From Monocercomonoides exilis (Eukaryota > Preaxostyla > Oxymonadida > Polymastigidae): a stretch of DNA of 64,000 nucleotides. The stretch lies in NCBI GenBank assembly GCA_001643675.2, contig LSRY02000050.1, positions 416,001 through 480,000 of the forward strand, given 5' to 3'. Shown here piece after piece: positions 37,221 to 47,989 of this stretch. The notes under the pieces are model-generated. The model was not told the origin of the DNA and ran no database searches. It saw only the letters and a list, made by a program, of their open reading frames with translations. A program made the position numbers and the translations under genes. Position 1 is the first letter of the stretch; each line of letters starts with the position of its first letter.

Positions 37221-38538
37221 TCAGCAACAAACAAAATAATCCTCAATATTTTTAACAGAAACTAAAGAATCATCTGTTCCATATACCAGATATTGACGAA
37301 ACGAGACTATAAAGTCTTCATATCCTTCTTCTTCCAGCTTTTCAAATGTCTTTCTTTTCTCCTCTTTTCGTTTTGCTTCATTGGCTTCGTTATCTGTCTT
37401 TCCTTTCAATTTTTCACAAATGACTTTGAAAATCTTCAAACATCCATTTTCTGATAAATCTATTGTGCCTAATTGGATCATTTTCCTCAGAGTGACGTCA
37501 ATTGCACCACTTTTCAATAAACTATCAATTTGTACATCCCTGTAAATAACTAAGATTCCCAAGGCAAAAATGCACCAGTCGTTGATATATCGGTGATTAT
37601 CTTTAACTGCTCGAAATATACCAGCTATGATGTAGAGAAGCTGATAATGCTCTTCATTCCTCAATATGCATGAGTTCAAGAAGGTGTCCAATGATTGGAT
37701 CCATCTCATCAAAAGGCATGTTTCTTTTGCTTCTTTTCCTCGTTCCACTTCTTTTCTCTTCCAGTCAATACATTTCATCAACTCTTCCAATTCCCTTCTT
37801 GCCTCCTTCAAATAATTCATCTCACTCACAATTTCATATTTCAAGGTCCAATCGATTGATAATCGGTTTATCAAAAATCGAAAAGCAAGTGCATATGCAT
37901 GTTGTGTCAGATTCCGATGTTCCTGGTGATATTGGACGATCTCTTTGATCTCATTCATATACAATTTTTTACTCATTTTCTTTTTTTAAAAAATGAAAAA
38001 AAATGTTCTTTAAAAAAAAAAAAAGGATATTCAATACAAACTACAGACTGCCCAACATTGCTCAATGCCAATAAAGCTATTTCCACATCTTTTTGTGCTT
38101 TTTCATTTTCCTCCTTGTTCAAAGCAGCTTTCAGAAGGTAAGGCACGCAAATCGAAAATAATTGAGAAGTGTTTTCATCATTCAGGAAAATGAAGCATTC
38201 ACAAATATCAATCAGAAGCTTTTCGTTCTTTTCTTCGCTTTTCTTCTCATTTTCTTCAATAATCATCTTTTGAACTCTTTTTCCCATCGAAGATTCTCCA
38301 AATCGTTGAAAATATGCGTGGTTCGTCTCTTTATAAATTCCGATGTGCTTCAGTAATAAACACATATTTTCTAAAGATATCATCTTTTTTTCAATCTTTG
38401 TGTGAATTTCATCAAACAACTCTGACATGAAAATGGATCTGAATTCTTCTTCATTCATTCCATCAACTATTTCATTCATTTCTTCAATTTTCTGTTTCTG
38501 TTCTGCTTCAGTGAATTGTTCCAACTGTGAAAGTTTCT
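37221..38538 (-). CDS. Family F copy 6: Glu/Lys-rich helical protein, exons 2-3
   Basis: Exon 2 is 38538-38045 (494 bp) and exon 3 is 37979-37221 (759 bp), with a 65-bp phase-0 intron holding long T and A runs. Exon 2 starts EKLSQLEQFTEAEQKQKIEE after a TTTTTTAG acceptor; the family's 70-bp first exon was not found nearby. Motifs include MNEIVDGMNEEEFRSIF, CLLLKHIGIYKETN, LIDICECFIFL, DVEIALLALSNV, MNEIKEIVQYHQEHRNLTQH, LKEARRELEELMKCIDW, LLKSGAIDVTLRKM, KLEEEGYEDFIVSFRQ and IEDYFVCC-TGA. It is open throughout. Family function is unknown. Confidence 0.78.
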
Positions 38539-40004
38539 CTAAAAAAGGTGAAAAAATCAAAAGAGAAAAAAGAAGCATTTATTTTTAAAACCAACTATTT
38601 CTTATTAAACGTTGCAAACCCAGAAATATTTGCATTTTTGAAGGTGACTGTGAAATCGCAAAATGAATTCAAAACAATAAATAAATTCGTTTTCGAAATA
38701 TTCGTTGAATATTCGAATTAAAAGAATTAAAAACGCAAAATCAAAATTTTTTAAATTATACAGGATTCGAAACCTCTTTTGCCATCAATGATTTTTGCCT
38801 CAAAGCAAGTAAATCTATGAAACAAAATATTCTTGTTTTTGAACAAATTAATAAGGGTGACCAACCTATAATTTTATAAGTGAAAATTTTTGATTGATGA
38901 TTTGCCGCAGCAAGAGCATGTTTGAGCAGCTTGAGGAAACGACCACAGATGCACCCATGCGAGTTATGGAGCTTCAGAAGAACAGGAATTTTGCCTGCAG
39001 ATGGAGGAGTGAGTGGCCGTTTGCATCAATTGCTTGCAAAAAGTGAATTGGTGGGGAAAATTGCAAGGAATTTGAACTTGGTCATAAATTGCAAAACATA
39101 TGGTGCGACATCGGCTGCGAGATTTTGAATGAAAAATAGCTTTAGGAAGATGCTTAAAAAAGCGAGCAGAATGTTTCTGAAGGATTGAAATGAACCGCTT
39201 GTTCATTTCGAGGGAAATACAGTGCACTTGGCATATATTTTGCGCAGGACTTATTTTGTTTGATTTTTTGTTGGGAGGTTGGGTTTTGTGGAAAAGGAAA
39301 GAGAATTGGGGGATTGGACAATGGAGGAAGCGAGTTGAGCGAGACACCCAACAGGCCTTTACAACAATCACGTTTGCATTTTGCACCAAGCAAGTTGGAA
39401 AGCCATCAGCAAAAACTTGACGTTGAATTGGGTTTTGAAAAGGAGTTAATTTGGAGAATATAATCATTCACCTGTCTTCATTATCGGTTTCATAAAGGAT
39501 TCTCTGCTTTCGATGATGTTCTATGCAAGCCTTTATAGTCCAGTTGTCTGAATTTTTATGTGACAAGAGGCAATTTTGGAGAGCAAAAAAGCCAGCTGGG
39601 CTGATAATTACCAATCCATTGGAGATGGGAAAAGATTTCAAGGACAAAAAGATGGTTTGACTTTTTTTGTTTTGTTCATTTTTCTTTTAAAATGTTCTTT
39701 GAATGAATAGAGATTGGCCATGAACAGGAATACCACAAAGAGAGGGAAGCTCTGGAATCTTTTGCAAAAGAACCAGAAGTTTTGAGATGATTCTTGTTTG
39801 GATCGCATTCAACGACGTCAATCATGGCTTCCACCATCTGTCTTGCATACTGCATAGCATGACAACGTTTAAGATGAGCTTGAAAGAGAAAAGCAGTTTG
39901 TTTGGCTCGTTTGTTGAGGGTATTTGGCAGAAGCGACTTATTTGTCGGAGCAGATGGGCTGGCTGGGCATTCGCATTCAAAAGATAAACAACTTCTCATG
40001 TAAT
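38539..40004. other. Stretch with no resolvable gene
   Basis: Both strands carry mid-length frames (for example 38964-39467 minus and 38922-39128 plus) without recognisable motifs or splice chains. GC content is moderately raised at 38900-39450, so an unrecognised or degenerate gene is possible. Confidence 0.35.
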
Positions 40005-40647
40005 TCAACACTCATCTTCTTCGAATGACTCTTCGCGGTCATTCTTCTTCTTCTTTTTCATTTTCTTCTTCTCCTTCTTCTTCTTCTCCTTCTTTTTCTC
40101 CTTCTCCTTCTCCTGCTTCTTCTTCTTCCTCTTCCTCTTCTTCGTCTTCGTCTTCGTCTTTATCTTCTTTTTCAGAATTCTCAACTTTATTTCCATCATT
40201 TTTGTTTTCTTCTTTTTCTTTTTCCAATTCAAGAAGCATTTCTTTCTTGAAATTCTTCACAAAAAGCCTATCAACTCAAATGAATAATACAATTTTGAAT
40301 AATTTTTTTTATTCTTCTCTCTTTCTCTTTCTCTCTCAATCTTCAATCTTCAAGGGATGCATCAAAACTCCCATCAGAATTTCTTCCACTTCTCCGATTT
40401 TCAAATTAAACATTTTTGTTGCCTTCAGATGCTGTAAACGAATTGTTTTAACTTTTGGAAATGGAAATGATGAAGAATGAATAAACAGGCAAAGGAAAGC
40501 GCTTGAGTTGAAATGTTTCTCTTCACTTGAAGCAGCATCAGCATCGTGGTTTGCTGTTTTTGTTGTGTTTTCAACATTCACTGAGGGTTTCTGATATTCC
40601 TCGAAAGCGAAGGAAGCATTGAGAAAACACAATTTTCTTTTTGCCAA
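40005..40647 (-). CDS. Possible two-exon gene with acidic Glu/Lys-rich tail
   Basis: The minus-strand frame 40647-40336 includes a protein-like segment, FPFPKVKTIRLQHLKATKMF then NLKIGEVEEILMGVLMHPLK. A second frame (40260-40039) starts near an AG acceptor (TTTCAAG) with KEMLLELEKEKEENKN and runs into GAA/GAG/AAG low complexity. They may be successive exons of one gene with a disordered acidic tail, but the low complexity makes the 3' end unreliable. Family unknown. Confidence 0.35.
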
Positions 40648-40823
40648 TGAGCTGAAAAGAGATTGTTTTTCTCAAAACAATCAAAAGAATGAGTGAAGAA
40701 TTTGAAATAAAAAATGATTGTCAACTCATTTTGGGAAGAACTTTGGTGAATGAAAGAAGAAAATGGAGAAATTCATGATTTTTAATATTTCAATGATTTT
40801 CATTTGAAAAAACAAAAATTGAA

Positions 40824-40825
<2 letters not shown>

Positions 40826-40858
<33 letters not shown>
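40826..40858. repeat. Poly-T tract (33 bp)
   Basis: An uninterrupted T run upstream of nothing recognisable. Confidence 0.97.
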
Positions 40859-40859
<1 letters not shown>

Positions 40860-41002
40860 TTGCATCACTTCATTTTGATGAATCTGGATGACAAATCACT
40901 TTAAGCAAACATATGAAATTATTCATTTGTATTCTTTTTTGTGAAATGAATGAAAAAAGAAAGTGAAATTGTGAGCCATAAAATTCGAGGAATTTCATTT
41001 CC

Positions 41003-42458
41003 TCAAACATAAACAAAATAATCAGAAATATTAAAAGATAAATCATAAAAATATTTTTTTTTGAGAAATTCAAATTTTTCATGAAAACTTGTGAGGACAT
41101 CTTCGTACCCTTCTTCTTCCATCTTTTCAAAAACCTTCCTGTTCAACGCTTTTCTTTCCTCTTCTTCCCTTTCATCTTTATTCTTTTCTTTCAATTTCCT
41201 TGAAACATTCACAAGGAATTGGAAGCAATCATTAACAATTGCTTCATTCAATGTTTGTCTCTGTATCTCCTCCAAAATAGCATCAATAGCCCCACCTTTC
41301 AACAAATCTTCAACTTTCACATCTCTATTTTTTGCTGCATATCTCAAGGGATACATGCATAGATTGCTAATATCTCTGCAATTATCCTTTGCTGCTCGAT
41401 ATATCTGAACAATTCTGCAAAAAAGCCCAATAAATTCTTCATTATGCAATTTACAACAGAAGAAATAAATCTTCAGTGTTTTAATCCATCTCCTAATTAC
41501 CAGCACTTCATTTGCTTCTTCTTTGTTCATTTCCTCTCCTTTTTTCCTGTTCCAATTCACATTTCTTGTCAGCTCTTCCAGTTCTCTTGCTGCCTCTCTT
41601 CCAAAATGCAGCTCATTCACAATAACTTCTTCCAAGCTATTGTCAGCCAAAAGTCGGTGAATCAAAAAGTCCCAAACAGACCAATATGCAAGTCGTGTCA
41701 GATTTCTGTGCTTTTGCTGATATTCCATGATATCTTCAATTTCCTTCAAATACAGTTCTCGTTCGATAAACTAATAAGAAATGAGGGGAAAAAAAGAAAA
41801 TATAATAAAAATGAAAAAGAAGTGCTCATACACAATATCCCATTCTGCTCAAAGTTAGCAAAGCCATTTCCACTTCTTTTTGAGTCTCCTCGCTTTCCTC
41901 TTTCTTCAAGGCTAATTTCAACAGGCAGGACATACAAATTGAAAGAAATTTCGAAGATGGAAATTTGATGTGAAACAAAAGATTGCATTCACAAAGATCA
42001 GCTAAAAGCTTTTCGTTCTTTTTTCCTTTTTCCTTTTCTTCTTCAATGATCATCTTCTCAAATTTTTTGTTCAATGAAGATCTTTCAAATAATAGAGTCA
42101 AAACATTTTTCAGCACATAGCAATACCCAACATGCTTCAGCAGCAAAATTGCATTTCCCATTGACATTTTCTTTTCTTCAATCATCTTGTTCATCTTGTT
42201 GAACATTTTAATCGATGAAATAGACTGAAGTTCATTTTTGTTCATTTCCTCCACAAGTCCGTTCATTTCTTCGATTTTATGTTTCTACTCACTTTCATTG
42301 CAATGCTCCAGTTCACAAAACAATTCTTCAATAAATTTATTTATGGTGGAAAGCGCTGAACACCCAAAAAATAGTAAAATGAACAAACTTGAAAACTTAT
42401 CTTCAAGAGACGACTCCTGGACATAATCATTGGATTTGTCTTCATCACACATTTCCAT
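41003..42458 (-). pseudogene. Family F copy 7: full structure but in-frame TAG
   Basis: Exon 1 is 42458-42389 (70 bp, MEMCDEDKSNDYVQESSLED, KFS), exon 2 is 42325-41832 (494 bp) and exon 3 is 41770-41003 (768 bp). The three sum to whole codons (443 residues plus stop). A TAG at 42287-42285 falls at a Gln of the consensus (DEQKQKIEE; here ESE-stop-KHKIEE), a single C-to-T change. Everything else is well preserved: SMGNAILLLKHVGYCYVL, EVEMALLTLSRM, LKEIEDIMEYQQKHRNLT, LHFGREAARELEELTRNVNW, LLKGGAIDAILEEI, KMEEEGYEDVLTSFHE and ISDYFVYV-TGA. Intron 1 (63 bp) is a multiple of three and stop-free. It is either a very recent pseudogene, a readthrough gene or a sequencing error. Confidence 0.8.
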
Positions 42459-44300
42459 TCTGTCTATTATTAGCAAAGATCAATTTGCTGCAAAATTTCA
42501 AATGAAAAACAGAAAAACAAACAGAAAAACAAACATTGTTGATAATTGGCAAAATTAAAATATAATTGTCAAACTCAATTCCTTTGCTCAGTAAAAATCT
42601 GTGGTAAAAAAGAAATCACAAAGAAGCTGCAATATTGGTCGTATTTAGCCAAATACGAAAGAGTTTATTTTCTGTCTGATCGAACCAACAATAATTCATT
42701 TCATTGAAATGGATGGCATTTCGATGAATAGTTGAACGTATTGAAAAATATCCCACATGTCTGGAATTGAGTACAAAAAAAATATCTATTTTAACATTCT
42801 GAGCAATATGAAGAAGAAGCGAAAGGACTTTGAAAAGAACTTTTGGAAGAAGAGACAAAAAAGCAACAATTTGCACATTAAACTGTGCATTTAAACGTTG
42901 TTGCAAATTAAAATTCAAACATAAATATTGCACTTATTTCCCTCACATTTAGGGTTATCTGGAAGCTTTCCTTGTCAGAAATGATTTTTTCTGTTATTTC
43001 AAAGTGTTTGCTTGTTTCCGTGAATGTTTCAAATTTGAAGTGTTGAGAAAAGTTTTGAGATTTCAAGATAATTTTGTTATTTGTTCGCTTCTTGAGTGGG
43101 CCATCCAGGCTGAAGGAAGATTGATGGAGGGAATCAAGCTTTCAACAATTCGCAGGTTTTTTGATGATTGGGCGCATGATAATTGAACGCATGAGAGAAT
43201 TTATCGAGGCAACAATGGACAGCATCGTTTATCGAGCATTGAAAGAGATTCTATTCCAAAAGATTTTGAGGCTTAAAGAAGATGAAGAAATTCGAGATGG
43301 CGAAGAAAGATTAATGCAATATGCGGAACCAAACACATGCGGGATTTTGAATTCATTTCAACACATTTATCGTTTGATGTGATTTCCACTTGATGTGTAT
43401 TTTTCCTTCAAGCTGCTTGTTGCATTTTGTTGAAAGTCATCATTTTGGGTTGTTTTGATAGCTGTTGTTGATTCACCGATTTCTGTGTGGATTTCGAGGC
43501 AAACCTTGAAGCCACATGGAAGAAGAAGAAACGAATCAAAAAGACGGAACAGATAACGATAGAAATGTTTGATTTAATTAAGGTGTGTTATCCAATTTAT
43601 TGTTGCATTTGCAATGTTTTTTTTTTTGAAAAATCAACAAAAGAAAAAGAAAGAAAGAAAGAGATCATCAAAAATAAAAATAAGTGAAACATTTTTTGTA
43701 ATGATAATTTCTAATTTTTTCCTTTCCATTCTATCTCTTTTTTTCTTTCACTTTTAGTGTTGCACAGAAGTTCTTTTGACTTTTGCTAATAAAAAATAAA
43801 TGGTTGGGAATAAATGATAAAAGGCAGACTGCTTCAATCAGAGAGGCGAGAAGACGAGCATTTTTTTTTTTGAAAAATGGTATTGCCTCATTTGGAACTT
43901 CATATTCTTCTATTTCTTTGTGTTCTTTTCTTTGATAATTTTTTGGTTAATTTTGCGAATTTCAAAAATACATTTCACTCAAAAACGGATTTGTCTTGCC
44001 GATCCTTATCAATTCAGACTCAGCAACTTGCAGTAACTTGTGAAGACACTCATCCTCATCGTATTTGTTGGCCTGTGTTTTTTTTGACAGCATCTGCCGT
44101 TGAATGTGTCTTTCTTATTTCTTTCCATCAAAATTGTTGAATCGCTCAGAACAATGCTGAACAGCAGCTGGATGGAGAGAAGACGCATTAACAGAATGGA
44201 AATGCTGCTGCATTCAGCTGAGTCTGCTTGCACATGCGAAGGGGAAGAAGGGGAAGAAGAAGAAAGAGAGGAATGCAAAGAGGATGCTTCTATGAAGGAA
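42459..44300. other. Stretch with short unassigned frames
   Basis: Plus-strand frames at 43004-43186 (ECFKFEVLRKVLRFQDNFVI) and 43161-43382 (ERMREFIEATMDSIVYRALK) overlap and look somewhat protein-like, as pieces of a helical protein. I cannot join them by splice sites or name a family. The rest is AT-rich. Confidence 0.35.
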
Positions 44301-44364
44301 GAGGAAGAAGAGGAGATAGAAGAAGAAGATGATGATGTTTTTTGCTTTTTTCGTTTCTATCACT

Positions 44365-44695
44365 TTCTTTTCTTCTTCTTCTTCTTCTTCTTCTTCTTTC
44401 TCCTCCTCCTCCTCCTCCTCCTCCTCCTCTTCTTCTTCTTCTTCTTCTTCTTCTTCTTCTTCTTCCTCTCCTTTTAATTCTATTTCATCATCATCATCAT
44501 CATCATCATCATCTTCTTCTTCTTCTTCTTCTTCTTCTTCTTCTTCTTCTTCTTCTTCTTCTCTGTCGTCCTTTTGATGATGCATTTCATTTTCTTCTTC
44601 TTCTTCTTCTTCTTCTTCTCCTCCTCCTCCTCCTTCTTCTTCTTCTTCTTCTTCTCCACCTTCTTCTTCCTCTCATTTTTTTCTGCTTCATCTTT
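44365..44695. repeat. (TTC)n/(TCC)n/(TCA)n compound microsatellite
   Basis: Over 300 bp of TTC, TCC and TCA triplets. It creates long poly-Ser, poly-Leu and poly-Glu frames that are not credible genes. Confidence 0.95.
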
Positions 44696-44879
44696 GTCGA
44701 TCTGTTACTTCCTGCTGGGGCAGAGCATCGACTTTCTGATGCATTTCAGCTGTGCAATCGTCAGCTCAGCAAAATTGAATCCAAAAATTATTTCTTTCAC
44801 AATTCTTCCTTTCAACGTCCATTCACCAAATACGCCTTCATTTCATTTTTCAATCACTATTCTCGTGATGAAAATAGGC

Positions 44880-47010
44880 CTTCTTAACGACTTTATTTAA
44901 TTTCTTTTTCATCGTATTCTTCTTCTTTGAAGCCTTCTTCAATAAGTGAATAAAATATATTGTTATTTCCATTTCATTCAAATTCTCATCGAATTCGGCT
45001 CTTAGTCTCGCCTTTCATTCCTACTCAGAAAGACGAAAGAAATATTTATTCTATCATGGAATATCAGCAGAAATTATGAGACAACAAAATTAAAGAAACA
45101 ATAAGCGGAGAATAGGCTATTAGCAGTGCAAAATAAAAAAGAAGGAGGATTGTTCTGATTTTTTTTCCATTTGGAAGATGAAAGAATTCACAGAAAACAG
45201 AAAGAACAAGGCAGAAGACGATATTTGGAACAAATCATAATATGGATGATCTTTGAGAGATTGCATAACACAACATGCGCATTCATCAAGCAATCAAAGG
45301 AGAAATGAAGAGAGGAATAGAAATTTATAAGAAAACAAATAAGCGAAGGATAATTCTATGAAATGAGAGCTTCTGCAGCGGACAAAAAAGGTGAAGTGAA
45401 AACAGCAATAGAAATTGAAAGTTTAGAAGAGCTTGTTGATATGATTGAAGAAATGCTATTTGAAGAGAAGAAATTATAGAAAGCATTCTTTTAAGCAGAG
45501 AGTTTTATTTTCATTTGATGAAGAAGCCAAAGCAAATAGAAAATGACGAAGAAGCAATACAACCTGTGCTGATTTAGAGATCAATGAAAGGCAAGTGATG
45601 GTATATGCTTCAGTTGAAAAGAAGATGAAAGCTTATGAATTTTGCAATGATAAGGAAACTGTTCAAAATAAGAAGAAACAATTGAAGAAATCAAAAGGAT
45701 CTAAGAAAAAGTTTATCATTTCGAGTGATTTTTGAAAATGGGGCACGAAATGTGAGAGTGTTTGAGTGGGAGTAAATGAGGAGATGAGAAGAGAGAGAGA
45801 GATAGAGATAGAGAGAAGGAGGGAGGGAGGCATCGCTGAAGGGAGCAATGAAGCCGTTGAGGACATACTCCACCGTTGCACAGGAGCTTTGCTGTGTTTT
45901 GTCACAGGCATCGACATCACTTCCATTTCTGGCAACGGTTTTGTTCTGGTTGATGATTGGAAGCTAGCCATTATATTCAGCATTATCAGCTTGTCCATTG
46001 TTCCATTCTCTTTGTGTCGGAGTTGTTGAACCACAATTTTCAAACGGAGATTGTGTTATGCTATTGCCGCTGAAGAACACATCATTGCCTCTGCCGTTTG
46101 TTGCAGTATTGCCATCAAAGAAATAGAAAGTAATGAATTTTACTCCATTCATCCAAGAATAAGTTGAATAGAAAAAATGGCAGCGCCTCCCCATGAAGTT
46201 GAATATAATGTCAATTTGTTATCGATGAACTGACACTCAACGATTGAAAATTGACTTGGTTTGTTGCTTGGAGGATTATTGAATGTGAGAGAACCAGCAG
46301 AATCGTTACCAGGATTTGAGATGCACTTGCATTTGGTGAATAAGAATTGACCGTTTGAAGAAAAATCACCAATATAGAAATACCAACCAGTTCTGCACCA
46401 ATTTATTATTTTTCAATTTTCCGCTCTGTTTCGGAGAATGACCAAATAGAGGATGTCTGTGGATAAGCTGCACAATTCGCTCCTCCTTGAAACGCAGAGC
46501 GACTTGTGAAATTGGATTTTGCAATGTTGACATTTCGCAAATATCTGCAATATAACGTTCCGCCCTGACTATTACATGAACAATTGTTGAATGAACAAGA
46601 AGTGATTGTGAGATTTGCATTTGTGCAAACAACATAAAGTGCACCTCCATGATCACTTCCACCATTTGAATCATACCATTCGCACCATTCAAAGCGATGG
46701 CTGTTTAAATCGAATGAAAACAATCTTCCAGGTGTTTTTCTTTGAGTTCAGTTCCCATATATTCAGCAGGAGCATTTGATGAAGATCGAGTTTGATGGAG
46801 AAAAGAAGCATTGAAGGCTGAGAGAGATGTGGATGGGGTGTTGAGGTTGGGGAGAATGGCACCATCGATGGGGTTGTGGGTGTGGAGGAAGATGGATGAG
46901 TGGATGGAAAGGGATGAGTGAAGAGAGAAGGAGGGGATTGTTTTGGTGTTGGTGGAAGCAAAAGAGGAAGAAGAGGAATAGGTGATTGAGATGAATGAAT
47001 TGAGTGAGTG
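44880..47010 (-). repeat. Arm 2 of the ~2.1-kb inverted duplication
   Basis: This is the reverse-complement partner of 65-2200. Shared landmarks include TTCCTACTCAGAAAGACGAA (45018), the KKQLKKSKG coding block (45660) and the GCACCATCGATGG block (46858). Confidence 0.8.
45361..45738 (+). pseudogene. Conserved coding segment, partner of 1390-1770(-)
   Basis: Two open segments read ASAADKKGEVKTAIEIESLE to MLFEEKKL (45361-45478) and CADLEINERQVMVYASVEKK to FIISSDF-TGA (about 45570-45738), separated by in-frame stops. Most differences from the other arm keep the amino-acid frame, which suggests coding constraint after duplication or a recent common origin. The protein is Lys/Glu-rich with no recognised domain. 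Confidence 0.4.
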
Positions 47011-47234
47011 TGAGGGAAGGGATGGAAGTGATGGATGGGATTTGGGAGAGGAGATGTTTGAGAAGAGGGTGTTTGAGAGATGGAGACTGAGATGAATTTG
47101 GAGGTGGGCATGTAATTGGTGAAGGTGAAGGTGAAGGTGAAGGGATGGGGAAGAAAAGTGAACTGAAATGCTGGTTTATTGATGATGCACATGTTGAATT
47201 CACTTCCGGTTTTTCTGTGACAGGAATAACGCAA
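45750..47234 (-). pseudogene. Broken beta-helix surface protein gene (arm 2)
   Basis: Minus-strand pieces in several frames are homologous to 23-1240: SAFNASFLHQT (about 46800), HRFEWCEWYDSNGGSDHGGA to CSFNNCSCNSQGG (46720-46560), FFDGNTATNGRGNDVFF (about 46090), CGSTTPTQREWNNGQADNAE (about 46010) and the ACDKTQQSSCATVEYVLNGF segment (about 45900-45850), which is the family Cys...Cys signature. Frames change at least at 46735, at about 46430 and near 46200. The reading frame at 46760-47200 is Pro/Ser/His-rich and probably not coding. Arm 1 keeps some parts open where arm 2 does not, and the reverse. Confidence 0.55.
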
Positions 47235-47989
47235 TAATTAAATCACAGTTTTTCACTTTGTTTTTTAACATTTTATTTGCGGATTGTCTGATTTTGTTTT
47301 CAGTGATAAAGAAGTGGAATAAATATTTCACACAATTTTGTTGTTCTATAATCTTTATTATTTCTTGAATATAAGTTTTCATTATTTTTAATAATGCCTT
47401 TTTTGTTAAAAATACAAATTGAAAAAGAAGCTTTGATCTTTATTTATTCTTGAAGAAGAAAATAAACATATTTTTTTTATGTGGAGAATGGATGATAATG
47501 TACAAATGAACATAAAGAGTGAATATTCATTTTCGACTATTTCATTTCTCAACTTAAATTATTATGCTTATTAATATTTATTTATGAATCAATAAAAGAA
47601 ACGGAAAAATTGAGATTTATGAAACATGCGAAAAAACTGTCAAATGAAGGAAATTAACGAATAAAGAACAAGTTTTTTTGAGTAACAACCCCTATAATTC
47701 AAATGTCACCACTCCAGATCAGACATATCCCATTCTCTCTTTTTGAACCGCACTTATTCAAAAGCAAGCAGAAACAAACTGATGAAATTAATATTTTCCA
47801 CGAATTCAATATGAGATAATAATCAAATAATTATTTTTTTAATCAAATCAATTGAATGATTACGCCACATTATTTCTATTTAATCCATTGTATCCAATGA
47901 ATTTTTCTTTGAAAAAAGATGGAAAAAATATTTCATCAATCATTTTCAAAGTTATATAAACATTGATCAATATAGTTTTTTATTGAAAA
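47235..47989. other. AT-rich upstream region of the 835-residue surface gene
   Basis: No coding frame is supported and no promoter motif can be defended. Confidence 0.5.

Noticed and set aside
44214-44887. Long poly-Glu, poly-Ser and poly-Leu frames
   Set aside because: They read the TTC/TCC/TCA compound repeat in different frames and strands, with no normal coding sequence around them.
46760-47200. Pro/Ser/His-rich protein on the minus strand near 47.0 kb
   Set aside because: Composition follows a GGTGAA/GGATG-like skew, two frames are open at once, and there are no matching features in the other arm.
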